A stretch of 39,075 bases of DNA from Ignavibacteria bacterium (GCA_012518115.1 JAAYTD010000034.1:1-39075), one strand, 5' to 3'. Numbered from the stretch's first letter, positions 17,611 through 26,674 are shown. Numbers and translations: made by a program. The notes: generated by a model from the letters alone, not told the origin.

Positions 17611-18555
17611 ATGATAATAACAATTATTTTACTAGCTTTATCATTGATAGTTTTAATATTTCTATCTTTTAAGGCATATAGAAAAAGGAAACAAATCGGT
17701 GAATTAATTAGTGGCGAAAACAAAGAAGCTCAACAAAACGCAAATAAATTACTGAGAAAATTCTCAATTGAAGTAGCATTATTATTTTTTTCAATTATAT
17801 TTCTAAGTATTTCAACGTTCTTTTTCGTAAAAATAATTAACAAAAACAGCGCCAACGCTTTAAAATCCGAAGTTGTTTTTCTTTTAGATGTTTCTAATTC
17901 TATGAAAGCTAATGACTTAGAAATATCACGCTTAAAAGCAGCTAAACTTACAATATCAAACATTGTAAATAAGATAAATGCAAATATAGCATTAGTTTGT
18001 TTTTCTGAAGATGCGGAAGTTATAGCTCCGATGTCTGTTGATAAAGAATTTATTAATCAAACTTTACAAATTTTAGATGCGAAAACTATAGAAAATCAAG
18101 GAACAAATTTGGAACTAGCGCTAAGAGTAGCTAGTAAGTGTTTTACAAATAAAGAATCTAACAACATCATTATTTTATTAACAGATGCTGAAGATCACAG
18201 TTCTAATTTATTAGAAGGTGTATTAGATGAAATTAGAAGCAATGATATTATTATAAAATGTATTGGATTTGGTACGCAAAATGGTTCTAAAATTCCAATG
18301 GATTCAAATACTTACTTAAAAGATTGGCGAGGACAAGAAGTTATCACTAAATTAAATTTAGAAATATTAAAACAAATTACACCAGATTATAATTTATATC
18401 CTGTTGATATAGATTTTTTTACAAAAAAAATAAGTTTAACAAATCAAGATAGTTACGAACAAAAACATACTACAGAGTATTATATATCTATATCGTTAAT
18501 AATTATTGCGATATTATTTTTATGCTTTTCTTTATATTTGCGTAATATAAATTAA
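17611..18555 (+). CDS. BatB-like membrane protein with VWA domain
   Basis: A 314-residue protein with an N-terminal membrane helix (about 1-20), a second helix (about 50-72), a von Willebrand factor A domain (about 85-255) and a C-terminal membrane helix (about 290-310). The MIDAS metal site is visible: DVSNSM with Asp93, Thr in QGTNLELAL and Asp in LLTDAEDH. The layout is that of the Bacteroidota BatA/BatB proteins linked to aerotolerance and envelope integrity. Unlike usual bat operons, no MoxR ATPase, DUF58 or second VWA/TPR gene is adjacent. It sits 17 bases behind the pseudouridine synthase gene. Confidence 0.82.
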   Translation: MIITIILLALSLIVLIFLSFKAYRKRKQIGELISGENKEAQQNANKLLRKFSIEVALLFFSIIFLSISTFFFVKIINKNSANALKSEVVFLLDVSNSMKANDLEISRLKAAKLTISNIVNKINANIALVCFSEDAEVIAPMSVDKEFINQTLQILDAKTIENQGTNLELALRVASKCFTNKESNNIIILLTDAEDHSSNLLEGVLDEIRSNDIIIKCIGFGTQNGSKIPMDSNTYLKDWRGQEVITKLNLEILKQITPDYNLYPVDIDFFTKKISLTNQDSYEQKHTTEYYISISLIIIAILFLCFSLYLRNIN

Positions 18556-18596
18556 GATCAAATATATTTTTATAAATAAAACAAACGACTTACATA

Positions 18597-19109
18597 ATGA
18601 AAAAAAGAAAAACACAGACACGAAAAAACAGACCAGTAGCAAACAAACCACAACCAGCTACTCCGAATACTCCTAAAGCAAGACAAGCAAAAGTAGGCGA
18701 TACTGTAATTTTGCACTACCGTAAAAAACTAGCTATAAATAATGCAGTTATAGAAGAATCACGTTTAACTGCACCGTTCCAATTTAAAATTGGCGATCAA
18801 CAAGTTATGCCAAGTTTTGAAAATGCAATTATAGGAATGAGTAAAGGTGAGAAAAAAGAATTTTTTGTTCCCGCAGCACAAGCTCACGGAGAAATTCTAA
18901 GAGAAAATTTATTCATTGTTAAACGTGAGCAAATCAAAGCTAACTTTAGTTATCAAGTAGGTCAAGTACTTCTTTTTCAACAGCAAAATGGACAGAAATT
19001 AGGAGCGGAAGTATTAAAAATTACGCCGACTTCGGTAATACTTAACGCAAACAATCCTCTTGCAGGTGAAGATTTATACTTTGATGTTGAAATTCTTGAA
19101 ATTATATAA
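18597..19109 (+). CDS. FKBP/SlyD-type peptidyl-prolyl isomerase
   Basis: A 170-residue protein. A very basic N-terminal tail (about 1-30: KKRKTQTRKNR, then a Pro/Lys-rich stretch) precedes an FKBP domain of the SlyD class: VGDTVILHYRKKL, PFQFKIG, MPSFENAIIGMSKGEKKEF, an insert-in-flap chaperone-type region (about 95-145) and a last strand EDLYFDVEILEI. SlyD proteins catalyse prolyl isomerisation and act as chaperones. The usual His-rich metal-binding tail is absent, while the basic head suggests contact with nucleic acid or ribosomes; this is inference. It is the last gene of the gatB-led cluster, closed by the terminator at 19125. Confidence 0.85.
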   Translation: MKKRKTQTRKNRPVANKPQPATPNTPKARQAKVGDTVILHYRKKLAINNAVIEESRLTAPFQFKIGDQQVMPSFENAIIGMSKGEKKEFFVPAAQAHGEILRENLFIVKREQIKANFSYQVGQVLLFQQQNGQKLGAEVLKITPTSVILNANNPLAGEDLYFDVEILEII

Positions 19110-19124
19110 CAACTAATAAAAAAA

Positions 19125-19160
19125 TGGGGAAATAAAAACTTACTTCCCCACTTTTCTTTT
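19125..19160. terminator. Two-way terminator between the FKBP and folD genes
   Basis: TGGGGAA (19125-19131) and TTCCCCA (19144-19150) pair. A-rich sequence lies to the left and a T-rich tract to the right, serving the convergent genes on both sides. Confidence 0.8.
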
Positions 19161-19183
19161 AAATGATATTTGCAATAAAACTA

Positions 19184-20068
19184 TTAATCTTTATAAACTT
19201 CTTTTTCAGCTGAACGCAAAGTATTTAATATAAGCATTGATATTGTCATAGGTCCTACTCCGCCGGGTACTGGTGTTATAGCGCTAGCTTTCTTTGAAAC
19301 TTCAGCAAAATTCACATCACCTACAACACGATATCCCTTTTCAGTTGAAAGATCTTCAACTCTGTTAATTCCAACATCAATAACTACTACTCCCTCTTTC
19401 ACATCTTCGCCTTTTATAAGTTCTGGCGAACCCACAGCTGCAATTAAAACATCTGCTTGCTTAGTATAATAAGAAATATCAGGAGCTGCGGAATGACACA
19501 CCGTAACAATTGCATTCGCATTAGGTTCTTTTTGCATAAGCAAATTAGCGATAGGCTTGCCAACTATATTGCTACGCCCTACAACCACACAATGCTTACC
19601 TTTTAAATTAATTTTATAACGCTTTAAAAGTTCGTAAATTCCAAGTGGAGTACAAGGAACATAGCTAGGTAGTCCTGCAACTAAACGCCCTACATTTTCT
19701 GGATGAAAGCCATCTACATCTTTAGAAGGCGATATAGAAAGCAATACTTTTGATTCATTAATATGTTTAGGCAAAGGTAACTGAACAAGAATTCCGTTAA
19801 CAGTTTTATCATTGTTCCATTTATCTATTATATCAAGAACTTCTTCTTCCGTTGTAGTATTCGGCATTCTTAAAACTACAGATTCTATACCTATATCGTT
19901 GCAATACCTTTCTTTACTTCTTACATACATCTGCGATGCAGCATCTTCACCTACAAGAAGCAGAGCTAGTTTCGGTTTTATTCCTTTTGCAGTTATATTT
20001 TCCACTCTAGCTTTTAATTCGTTTTTTATATCACTCGATATTTTCTTACCATCAATAATGATTGCCAT
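19184..20068 (-). CDS. folD: Methylenetetrahydrofolate dehydrogenase/cyclohydrolase
   Basis: A 294-residue bifunctional FolD that converts 5,10-methylene-THF to 10-formyl-THF for purine and formyl-Met synthesis. Signature pieces are YVRSKERYCNDIGI with the catalytic Lys, GILVQLPLPKHI, DVDGFHPENVGRL, the NADP-site VVGRSNIVGKPIANLL, and PGGVGPMTISML near the C-terminus. The start codon is preceded by AAGGAG, one of the few good Shine-Dalgarno sites in the window. It follows the DksA-type gene on the same strand with a gap of 27 bases. Confidence 0.97.
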   Translation of the reverse strand: MAIIIDGKKISSDIKNELKARVENITAKGIKPKLALLLVGEDAASQMYVRSKERYCNDIGIESVVLRMPNTTTEEEVLDIIDKWNNDKTVNGILVQLPLPKHINESKVLLSISPSKDVDGFHPENVGRLVAGLPSYVPCTPLGIYELLKRYKINLKGKHCVVVGRSNIVGKPIANLLMQKEPNANAIVTVCHSAAPDISYYTKQADVLIAAVGSPELIKGEDVKEGVVVIDVGINRVEDLSTEKGYRVVGDVNFAEVSKKASAITPVPGGVGPMTISMLILNTLRSAEKEVYKD

Positions 20069-20095
20069 AATAATTTTACTCCTTTTTTATTTAAA

Positions 20096-20779
20096 CTAAA
20101 TATCAAAATCATCTGTTTTGCGCGCTTCAATTCTATCGATACCATCTTCAGGACACCTTTGATGAATTTTATATGAAGCTGAAAGTGTTGTAATTGGTAC
20201 TGCCAGTAATCTTTCTTTTGCTATTAAACAGTTACAAACCCGACAAATACCATAAGTTTTATCATCTACTCTTGATAAAGCTTCATTTAACTTTTGAATA
20301 TACTCAGTTACTCTTTGTAACTGAGCGTAAGTCTTTTCTTTTTCAAGCGCTTCAGCACCATGTTCAGCCATATGATCAGAATAGGCCATATTATCTTCTA
20401 TTGAAGTATTTTTGTTCAAATCGTCTAAACGCTCTTTTAGCATTCTAAGCTCATCAACAGCTTCCATTCTATTCATTTCGATAACAGAACGAAACATTTC
20501 TAAATCTTCGTCAGAATAGCGAACCGGTACATTTTCTACTTTTTTTTGTGTTTTTGCTTTTTTAGATATTTTTTCTTCTTCTTCAACAGAAGATATTAAA
20601 ATTTGTGGTTCAATATCCTTTAATTTTATTTTTTTCTCTGTTATTTCTACAGATTTTTTTTCTGACTTTTGTGTTTTTGGTACTGTAGTCTTTTTAGTAG
20701 ATACACTTTTTTCTGCAACACTTTTTTTAGTTTTAGCAGTCGTTTTCTCGTCTGTTTTCTTTGATGCAGATTTAGCCAT
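20096..20779 (-). CDS. TraR/DksA-family protein with Lys-rich N-terminal extension
   Basis: A 227-residue protein. Residues 1-85 are a low-complexity Lys/Thr/Ser/Ala tail (KTTAKTKKSVAEKS and similar repeats), resembling histone H1-like bacterial tails. Residues about 95-227 are a DksA/TraR domain: a long coiled coil (EMNRMEAVDELRMLKERLDDL) and a degenerate zinc finger CRVCNCLIAKERLLAVPITT, in which the second Cys pair of canonical DksA is not conserved (only one Cys, in QRCPED). DksA-like proteins bind the secondary channel of RNA polymerase and mediate (p)ppGpp responses; whether that holds here is open. A clear GGAGG site precedes the ATG. It is divergent from ftsY. Confidence 0.85.
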   Translation of the reverse strand: MAKSASKKTDEKTTAKTKKSVAEKSVSTKKTTVPKTQKSEKKSVEITEKKIKLKDIEPQILISSVEEEEKISKKAKTQKKVENVPVRYSDEDLEMFRSVIEMNRMEAVDELRMLKERLDDLNKNTSIEDNMAYSDHMAEHGAEALEKEKTYAQLQRVTEYIQKLNEALSRVDDKTYGICRVCNCLIAKERLLAVPITTLSASYKIHQRCPEDGIDRIEARKTDDFDI

Positions 20780-20823
20780 AACTATACCTCCATTTTAATT
20801 TTCAATAATGAAATAAAAATTTA

Positions 20824-20844
20824 TAACTTTGCATTTATAAATGC
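20824..20844 (+). promoter_or_regulatory. Candidate -7 box joined to a 14-base palindrome in the dksA-like/ftsY gap
   Basis: TAACTTTG (20824-20831) matches TAnnTTTG and points to ftsY, although it would leave a leader of about 180 bases. It overlaps by one base the perfect palindrome GCATTTATAAATGC (20831-20844), a possible operator between the two divergent genes. No -33 match is seen. Confidence 0.35.
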
Positions 20845-21019
20845 TGTTTAAATGTGTAAAGATACAACTTTTTTATGAAATAAATGCAAAATAAAACCTG
20901 TCTTTTGAAAAAATGTGATTAAAAAGATAAAATTAATTGCAAAAATGATAAATTATGATATAAAATTCATTTAATTTTAGTATTTTTATAACTTTAATAA
21001 ATAATACTTAACATCACAA

Positions 21020-22231
21020 ATGAGCTTTTTTAACAAAATAAAAAATAAATTTACAGAAAAAAATTCTTCGCAAGAACAAAAACAAGAAATAGAAGAAAAA
21101 AAAGAAAAAATAAATGAAGCTGATCTTACTGTAATCCCTGACGATATCCCCGAAAAACAAATAAATGAAGAAAAAATAGAAATAGAACAAGAGAAAGAAC
21201 AGGAAAAAGAGGAAGGAAAATCATTTTTCAAAAAAATGACTTCATTTGTGGACAAAACTAAAGAATCTATTTCTTCTGCTTTGGGAATTGAAAAAATAAA
21301 AGAAGGATTAAGTAAAACCAGAACAACTTTTTCTGAAAATTTACGTCGTGTTTTAAGAACTGGAAGAAAAATTGATGCTGATTTACTTGATGAAATTGAA
21401 GAAATTTTAATTACTTCTGATATTGGTGTTGATACGACTGAACAAATTATTGATTCATTAAAATCTCGCGTAAAAAAAGAGAATTTTGAAAATGCCGAAA
21501 ACCTGTACAAAATTATAAAAGATGAAATAAATCAAATTTTAATATCTTCGCCTTCTGCAGAAAACGACAAACTTTATGAAATAGATAGCGAAAACACTCC
21601 TTATGTAATTTTAGTTATTGGAGTTAATGGCGTAGGCAAAACAACAACAATTGGAAAATTAGCTTATAATTATAAAAATGCCGGTAAAGATGTAATAATA
21701 GGAGCTGCTGATACTTTTCGTGCTGCCGCTAATGAACAATTAGAAATTTGGGCAAAACGAGCTGAAGTAGATATTGTTCAACAAGGTTTAGGTGCTGATC
21801 CTGCTGCAGTTGCATTTGATACGTTAAAATCTGCCCAAGCGAAGAAAAAAGATGTTGTACTTATAGATACAGCAGGCAGACTACATAATAAAACACATTT
21901 AATGGCGGAACTAGATAAGATTACACGAGTAATGAAAAAACTTAAACCTAATGCTCCTGATGAAGTTTATCTTATTTTAGACGCAACTACTGGACAAAAT
22001 GCTATTTTCCAAGCAAAAGAATTTTCAAAAGTAGCTCCTTTAACTGGTATAGTGCTTACTAAGTTAGATGGTACTGCTAAAGGTGGCGTTGTAATTCCTA
22101 TTGCTAATGAACTTAAAATTCCTGTACGCTATATAGGTGTTGGCGAAAAAATAGATGATCTGCAAGTTTTTTCAGCAAACGACTTTGTTGATGCTCTTTT
22201 TGAAGACCATGCAACTTTAGAAAACGAATAA
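21020..22231 (+). CDS. ftsY: Signal recognition particle receptor FtsY
   Basis: A 403-residue SRP GTPase receptor that docks SRP-ribosome complexes at the membrane translocon. An acidic, Glu/Lys-rich coiled N-terminal region (about 10-70) is followed by the N domain (about 90-180) and G domain: GVNGVGKTTTIGKLA from about residue 201, the insertion-box motif DTFRAAANEQLE, DTAGRLHNK, TKLDGTAKGGVVIPI and the closing GVGEKIDDLQVF. The start at 21020 gives the normal FtsY length. It opens a plus-strand run with ftsW, dacB and the glycosyltransferase gene, linking membrane-protein insertion with wall building. Confidence 0.97.
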   Translation: MSFFNKIKNKFTEKNSSQEQKQEIEEKKEKINEADLTVIPDDIPEKQINEEKIEIEQEKEQEKEEGKSFFKKMTSFVDKTKESISSALGIEKIKEGLSKTRTTFSENLRRVLRTGRKIDADLLDEIEEILITSDIGVDTTEQIIDSLKSRVKKENFENAENLYKIIKDEINQILISSPSAENDKLYEIDSENTPYVILVIGVNGVGKTTTIGKLAYNYKNAGKDVIIGAADTFRAAANEQLEIWAKRAEVDIVQQGLGADPAAVAFDTLKSAQAKKKDVVLIDTAGRLHNKTHLMAELDKITRVMKKLKPNAPDEVYLILDATTGQNAIFQAKEFSKVAPLTGIVLTKLDGTAKGGVVIPIANELKIPVRYIGVGEKIDDLQVFSANDFVDALFEDHATLENE

Positions 22232-22250
22232 TTATATTTATTTATAAAAA

Positions 22251-23417
22251 ATGAAAATAGACAAGCAAAAAATAGAAAATTCTTTTTCAAAGTTAGGCGA
22301 AGACACAAAAGGACATATTGATTGGATAATTTTTATTCCGGTAGTAGGTTTATTGTTGTTTTCTTTAGTTTTTGTTTATAGTGCTAGTGCACCTATTTCT
22401 GCCGAAAAATTTGAAGATGTAGGAACTCTATTTTCAAAACATTTGGTACGTGTATTTTTAGGATTAATTACACTTATTGTGTTTTCAAAAATTGATTATC
22501 ATATATATGAAAAATTAGCACGTCCGATATTCTTTGTAAGTATAGCTATGTTAGTAGGAGTACTTATATTTGGAGAAACTATAAATGGTGCTAAACGCTG
22601 GTTAGAGATAGGACCTATAAACTTTCAGCCTGTAGAATTTGCGAAGTTTGCTATGGTCATATATTTTGCATATCTATTAACACAAAAACAAAAGGTTATA
22701 AAAACATTTGCAGACGGCTTTTTTCCATTCATAATTTGGACAGCTATTATTTGTCTTTTAATTGCATTGCAACCTAATTTTTCAAATTTAGTTTTGATTT
22801 TTATAATAGCTATGACCATGCTATTTATTGGCAATGCAAATTTATTATATCTTATACCTACCGTGGGAGTTGGTGGAATTTTCGCAGTTTTATATGCAGT
22901 CTCAGCACAATATAGAATAGATCGCATCGTGTCGTTTTTTAATTTAGGTGATATTTCTCCGAGTGTAACAGGCTATCAATCACAACAAGCACTTATAGCT
23001 TTAGGAAACGGTGGAGTTTTTGGATTAGGTCCGGGACAAGGACGACAAAACCATCTTTTTCTGCCGGAATCTTATGGTGATTTTATTTTCTCTATTATCG
23101 GTGAAGAATATGGCTTTGTTGGATTAGTTATAATTTTTATAGCTTTCGGAGTAATCTTTTTAAGAAGTATGTTAGTAGCTAAAAAAGCACCTGATAATTT
23201 CGGATATTTTCTAGCTATAGGTATAGTTATAACATTTGCTTTGTATCTTGTTGTAAATGCAGCGGTTAATACAGGATTAGTACCAACAACAGGTGTGCCA
23301 CTACCATTTATTAGCTATGGTGGAACTGCTATCTTAATTTATTCTGCTGTAGCTGGCATTTTGCTAAATATATCAGCACAAGCCAATATTTATCCATTAG
23401 AAACTAATAAAAAATAA
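22251..23417 (+). CDS. ftsW: SEDS-family peptidoglycan polymerase, FtsW-like
   Basis: A 388-residue polytopic membrane protein of the SEDS family (FtsW/RodA/SpoVE), the lipid II-polymerising glycosyltransferases that work with class B PBPs. About ten hydrophobic segments are visible. Family motifs are FVYSASAP in TM1, the catalytic-region motif LIALQPNFSNLVL, GYQSQQALIALGNGGVFGLG, LPESYGDFIFSIIGEEYGFVG and VPTTGVPLPFISYGGTAIL. The GLGPGQGRQNHLFLPE and GIVITFALYLVVNAAVNTG regions look more like FtsW than RodA. It is not in a dcw cluster with mur genes, so RodA remains possible. It lies 19 bases after ftsY. Confidence 0.88.
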   Translation: MKIDKQKIENSFSKLGEDTKGHIDWIIFIPVVGLLLFSLVFVYSASAPISAEKFEDVGTLFSKHLVRVFLGLITLIVFSKIDYHIYEKLARPIFFVSIAMLVGVLIFGETINGAKRWLEIGPINFQPVEFAKFAMVIYFAYLLTQKQKVIKTFADGFFPFIIWTAIICLLIALQPNFSNLVLIFIIAMTMLFIGNANLLYLIPTVGVGGIFAVLYAVSAQYRIDRIVSFFNLGDISPSVTGYQSQQALIALGNGGVFGLGPGQGRQNHLFLPESYGDFIFSIIGEEYGFVGLVIIFIAFGVIFLRSMLVAKKAPDNFGYFLAIGIVITFALYLVVNAAVNTGLVPTTGVPLPFISYGGTAILIYSAVAGILLNISAQANIYPLETNKK

Positions 23418-23424
23418 AATAAAA

Positions 23425-23688
23425 ATGAGTAAAAAAATACATATTATTCTAATCATAACATTAATAGTTATCAGTATATGGTCTATTAGTATACGCAATT
23501 GGTTTGTTTTTATAACTAACATTTGTGTAATATCCGGAGTTTTATTAGAAGATAGAACCCAAAAAATGTTAATGCGAGAAAACGTTAATACTGTTAAAGT
23601 ACGCAGATTACAAAAATTACCTACTATATTATATATTATAGGAGCTACTTCTTTAATAATATACGGATTTATTAAGTTCTATCAATAA
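23425..23688 (+). CDS. Small membrane protein of unknown function
   Basis: An 87-residue protein starting 7 bases after the SEDS gene. Hydrophobic segments are at about 5-21, 26-42 and 68-84, separated by a charged stretch with LLEDRTQKMLMRENVNTVKVRRLQ. I do not recognise a family. Its AT-rich codon use matches the neighbours, and the tight placement between the SEDS gene and dacB suggests co-expression and perhaps an accessory role in wall synthesis; that is inference only. Confidence 0.6.
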   Translation: MSKKIHIILIITLIVISIWSISIRNWFVFITNICVISGVLLEDRTQKMLMRENVNTVKVRRLQKLPTILYIIGATSLIIYGFIKFYQ

Positions 23689-23743
23689 ATACTTCTACAG
23701 TAAAAGTAGTTTTCCATTAACTAATAAAAAAAAGCATATATAT

Positions 23744-25399
23744 ATGAAAAAAAATACAATAATCAAACAAGTATTGTTATTGTCATTATTTTTATTCTTA
23801 CCATTCTCTTTTGCTGCTGACACGATATCACCAATTTCACAGAATAAAACTATTGAAGCTATCGTTAGCGGTAAATCTATTTGCGATTATGACTATAGCA
23901 ATATCAAAACTTCTATAAACAATATATTATATAAGAACAAAAATCTAGACAAAACCAAATATGGAATAGCTGTTTACTCTATGAAATTAAATAAATGGAT
24001 ATACGAACATAATGCTGATCTACTGCTCGTCCCTGCATCAAACACAAAGCTATTTACTACATTCACTTCCTATTCAACTTTAGGAAAAGATTTTCACATT
24101 GCAACAAATATATATATTGATGGTGTTATAAAAGACAACGTGCTTATTGGAGATTTATATTTAGTAGGCGGCGGCGACCCTATTTTCAACATAAATGATA
24201 TTGAAACTATTGTAGATGCCATAAAACAATATGGAATAAAAAAAATTGAAGGTAATATATATGGCGACAACTCCTTTTTTGATGATGTTACAGACAGATA
24301 TAAATATAGTGGTGATCAAGATGAAGTACAGCCTGTTCCGCCAATTACCGCATTATCTATAGAAAAAAATATTGTAACTATTATCGTAACTTCTGGAAAA
24401 ATACCGGGCAAATCTGTTAATGTTAATTTTAGACCTGCTTCTTCAGCATTTACAACTTCAATATCAGCTACAGTTGCATCAAATTCCGAAGAAACAGATT
24501 TATTTGATGACTTGACTGAAAATGACGAGACAGATGAAAATGCAATTTTGAATTTAGCAGGAGACAGCAAGCCTATTCTTGTTGCGGCTAAAAAGAAAAA
24601 TGTACGGAAAAAAAGTAGTCGTCAGAAACGCAATGTTCCAAGCATTCAAATAACTACTTCTATGTTAGAAAATGGAAAACAATGTTTTTATGTAAAAGGT
24701 AGTTTGCAACGCAACAGAACTTATACTTATCAATACTATATCAAAGATCCAGCTTTCGTAGCAACAAGCGCTCTTAAAGATCGTTTAATCACTGCTGGTA
24801 TTACTGTTACAGGTAAAGCTGCTACTAAAACATTAGATACAAATGCAGAAAATAAAAAATTAATATATACTTTCTCTCGTAATATTAATGATATTATTGT
24901 TCCAACTAATAAATTTAGTGATAATTATTTAGCTGAAGCTTTGTTTAAATTAAATGGTGCCGTTAATGGACATAAAGAAGATTGTGCTGCAAGTTCACGC
25001 ATAGCAAATAAAGAAACCTTGAAAAAATTCAATTTAGCTATTCCTGAAAACTTTTTACTTAATGATGGCTCTGGCTTATCAAGAAGAAATACTATAACCA
25101 CAAAACTACTAGCTAGTTTGTTAGTTGCAGCAAATAATTCTACATTTGCACATAAGTTAGATTCTTCTTTGAGCATTGCCGGCATTGACGGAACATTACA
25201 AAAAAGAATGAAACAAAGCAATGCAGAAAATAATCTACGTGCTAAAACAGGAACTTTAAGAAATGTTAGCTCGCTTGCAGGCTATATCAATACTAAACTT
25301 GGTGACACTCTTGTTTTTGCTTTTATTTTTAACGGACCTAATGTGGGCGCTTACAAAAGTATAGAAAATGAACTAGGAATTGTTTTGTCTAATTACTAA
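23744..25399 (+). CDS. dacB: PBP4-type D-alanyl-D-alanine carboxypeptidase/endopeptidase
   Basis: A 551-residue exported penicillin-binding protein (S13 family) that trims peptidoglycan stem peptides or cuts crosslinks in the periplasm. A signal peptide covers about 1-24 (FSFAAD cut region). The active-site motifs are SNTK (Ser99-Lys102 in VPASNTKLFTTF), SDN in FSDNYLAEALFK, and KTG in RAKTGTLRNVSSLAGY near the C-terminus. Between about 220 and 310 lies the usual PBP4 insert, here carrying an unusual acidic stretch (DLFDDLTENDETDE) followed by a basic one (KKKNVRKKSSRQKRN). Leu-Ala-Ser at 25109 uses CTAGCTAGT. The next gene starts 2 bases after the stop. Confidence 0.93.
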   Translation: MKKNTIIKQVLLLSLFLFLPFSFAADTISPISQNKTIEAIVSGKSICDYDYSNIKTSINNILYKNKNLDKTKYGIAVYSMKLNKWIYEHNADLLLVPASNTKLFTTFTSYSTLGKDFHIATNIYIDGVIKDNVLIGDLYLVGGGDPIFNINDIETIVDAIKQYGIKKIEGNIYGDNSFFDDVTDRYKYSGDQDEVQPVPPITALSIEKNIVTIIVTSGKIPGKSVNVNFRPASSAFTTSISATVASNSEETDLFDDLTENDETDENAILNLAGDSKPILVAAKKKNVRKKSSRQKRNVPSIQITTSMLENGKQCFYVKGSLQRNRTYTYQYYIKDPAFVATSALKDRLITAGITVTGKAATKTLDTNAENKKLIYTFSRNINDIIVPTNKFSDNYLAEALFKLNGAVNGHKEDCAASSRIANKETLKKFNLAIPENFLLNDGSGLSRRNTITTKLLASLLVAANNSTFAHKLDSSLSIAGIDGTLQKRMKQSNAENNLRAKTGTLRNVSSLAGYINTKLGDTLVFAFIFNGPNVGAYKSIENELGIVLSNY

Positions 25400-25401
25400 A
25401 T

Positions 25402-26451
25402 ATGAAAATTTCAAAAAAAATTGATATTAAAATAAAAGCAAAAATAAATAAACTCATAACAGAAAATAGAAGACCATATAACATTACGCAAATAGAAAAT
25501 ATATTCTCTTTCGCTTCATCACCTAAAATTTTGTTACTTCGCCACGATAAAATCGGTGATTTAATAGTTTCAACTTCTTTTGTGCGTATTTTAAGAAAAA
25601 AATATCCTAATGCACAAATCGATATTTTACTTAGTAAATATAATATTTCAGCAAAAAAATGCGTTGAACAATATATCAGTAATTTTTGGATTTACACAAA
25701 AAAAATTACTGAAACTATTAAGATTTTAAGGCAATTACGATTAGAAAAATATGATTTAGTTATTGATTTGTTTGACAATCCTTCTGTAACTTCAGGATTT
25801 ATTATAAAATACACTAAACCTACTTTTGCTTTAGGAATTGATAAAAAGAATTCAATAATTTATGATTATACAGTTCCAATGTTAGATAGATTTGCTTCAA
25901 GTATTGTTGAACGTATAGCAAATTTATTGATTGTTTTCGGTATTAATCCGAAAAATGAAAATTTAGACCTTGAATATAATACTGAAATTGAAAGACAAAA
26001 AAATACTAAGTTCAGATTTGGAATAAATTTAGCAGGCTCTACTGAAAGTAGATTTTGGGGCGAAGAAAATAACGCCAAACTTATAGAATATCTTAAAGAA
26101 AAATATCCCGACGCTGAAATACGAGTTTTTGCAACAGGTCAATATATCGAAACAGCAAAGAATTTAAACAGCAAATTAGGAAACTTAATAATTGATAATT
26201 GCAAAAATTTTGATGAATTTGCTTATGAAGTTTCACTATGTAATTTTATAATTTCACCTGATACCTCTATTGTTCATCTAGCTTCAGCTTATAAAATTCC
26301 AAGTGTTATTTTATACATACGCAAACCTGAAATGAATCATCTTCCTTGGTACCCATTCAATTCGCCATATATAGCGCTTGAAACTCCATCTGATACTATT
26401 GAAGATATTAGTATAAATCAAGTAAAAGAAAGTATTGAAAAATTAATGTAG
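25402..26451 (+). CDS. Family 9 glycosyltransferase (heptosyltransferase-like)
   Basis: A 349-residue GT-B enzyme of family GT9, related to the ADP-heptose:LPS heptosyltransferases. N-terminal LLLRHDKIGDLIVSTSF and LRKKYPNAQIDILLSKYN, then GINLAGSTESRFW, and the C-terminal nucleotide-sugar signature SPDTSIVHLASAYKIPSVIL. It probably adds a sugar to the LPS/LOS core on the cytoplasmic face; the exact donor is unknown. It is the last gene of the ftsY-led run. The DNA for its signature (26239-26312) recurs in decayed form at 36894-36954, beyond the accessory block. Confidence 0.88.
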   Translation: MKISKKIDIKIKAKINKLITENRRPYNITQIENIFSFASSPKILLLRHDKIGDLIVSTSFVRILRKKYPNAQIDILLSKYNISAKKCVEQYISNFWIYTKKITETIKILRQLRLEKYDLVIDLFDNPSVTSGFIIKYTKPTFALGIDKKNSIIYDYTVPMLDRFASSIVERIANLLIVFGINPKNENLDLEYNTEIERQKNTKFRFGINLAGSTESRFWGEENNAKLIEYLKEKYPDAEIRVFATGQYIETAKNLNSKLGNLIIDNCKNFDEFAYEVSLCNFIISPDTSIVHLASAYKIPSVILYIRKPEMNHLPWYPFNSPYIALETPSDTIEDISINQVKESIEKLM

Positions 26452-26590
26452 ATTATATTGTTTCAGACAATAGTAGCGAAGTAGAAACGAGCTAATATAA
26501 TAGACCTAGACCTAATTCTTTATGTACTTTTATAGCACAGCTGACTATTTCGTATGATAAATTTGTTACCTCTTTCTTTGTCATATTCTA

Positions 26591-26639
26591 TTTTTTGAAC
26601 CATTAAGTTCTTAACTATTCTTAACTTCTTAATGGTTTG
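26591..26639. repeat. ATTAAG-type dispersed hairpin repeat, copy 1
   Basis: It opens TTTTTTGAACCATTAAG and ends CTTAATGGTTTG, so AACCATTAAG pairs with CTTAATGGTT. Related copies are at 26675-26745 and 29034-29104. The hairpin flanked by T or A runs could also act as a two-way terminator. Confidence 0.8.
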
Positions 26640-26674
26640 TTTAATCATTTAACTGTCATCCTTATATAATATTA

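Noticed and set aside
22625-22927. 100-residue minus-strand open frame
   Set aside because: It is entirely antisense within the SEDS gene and has no family features.
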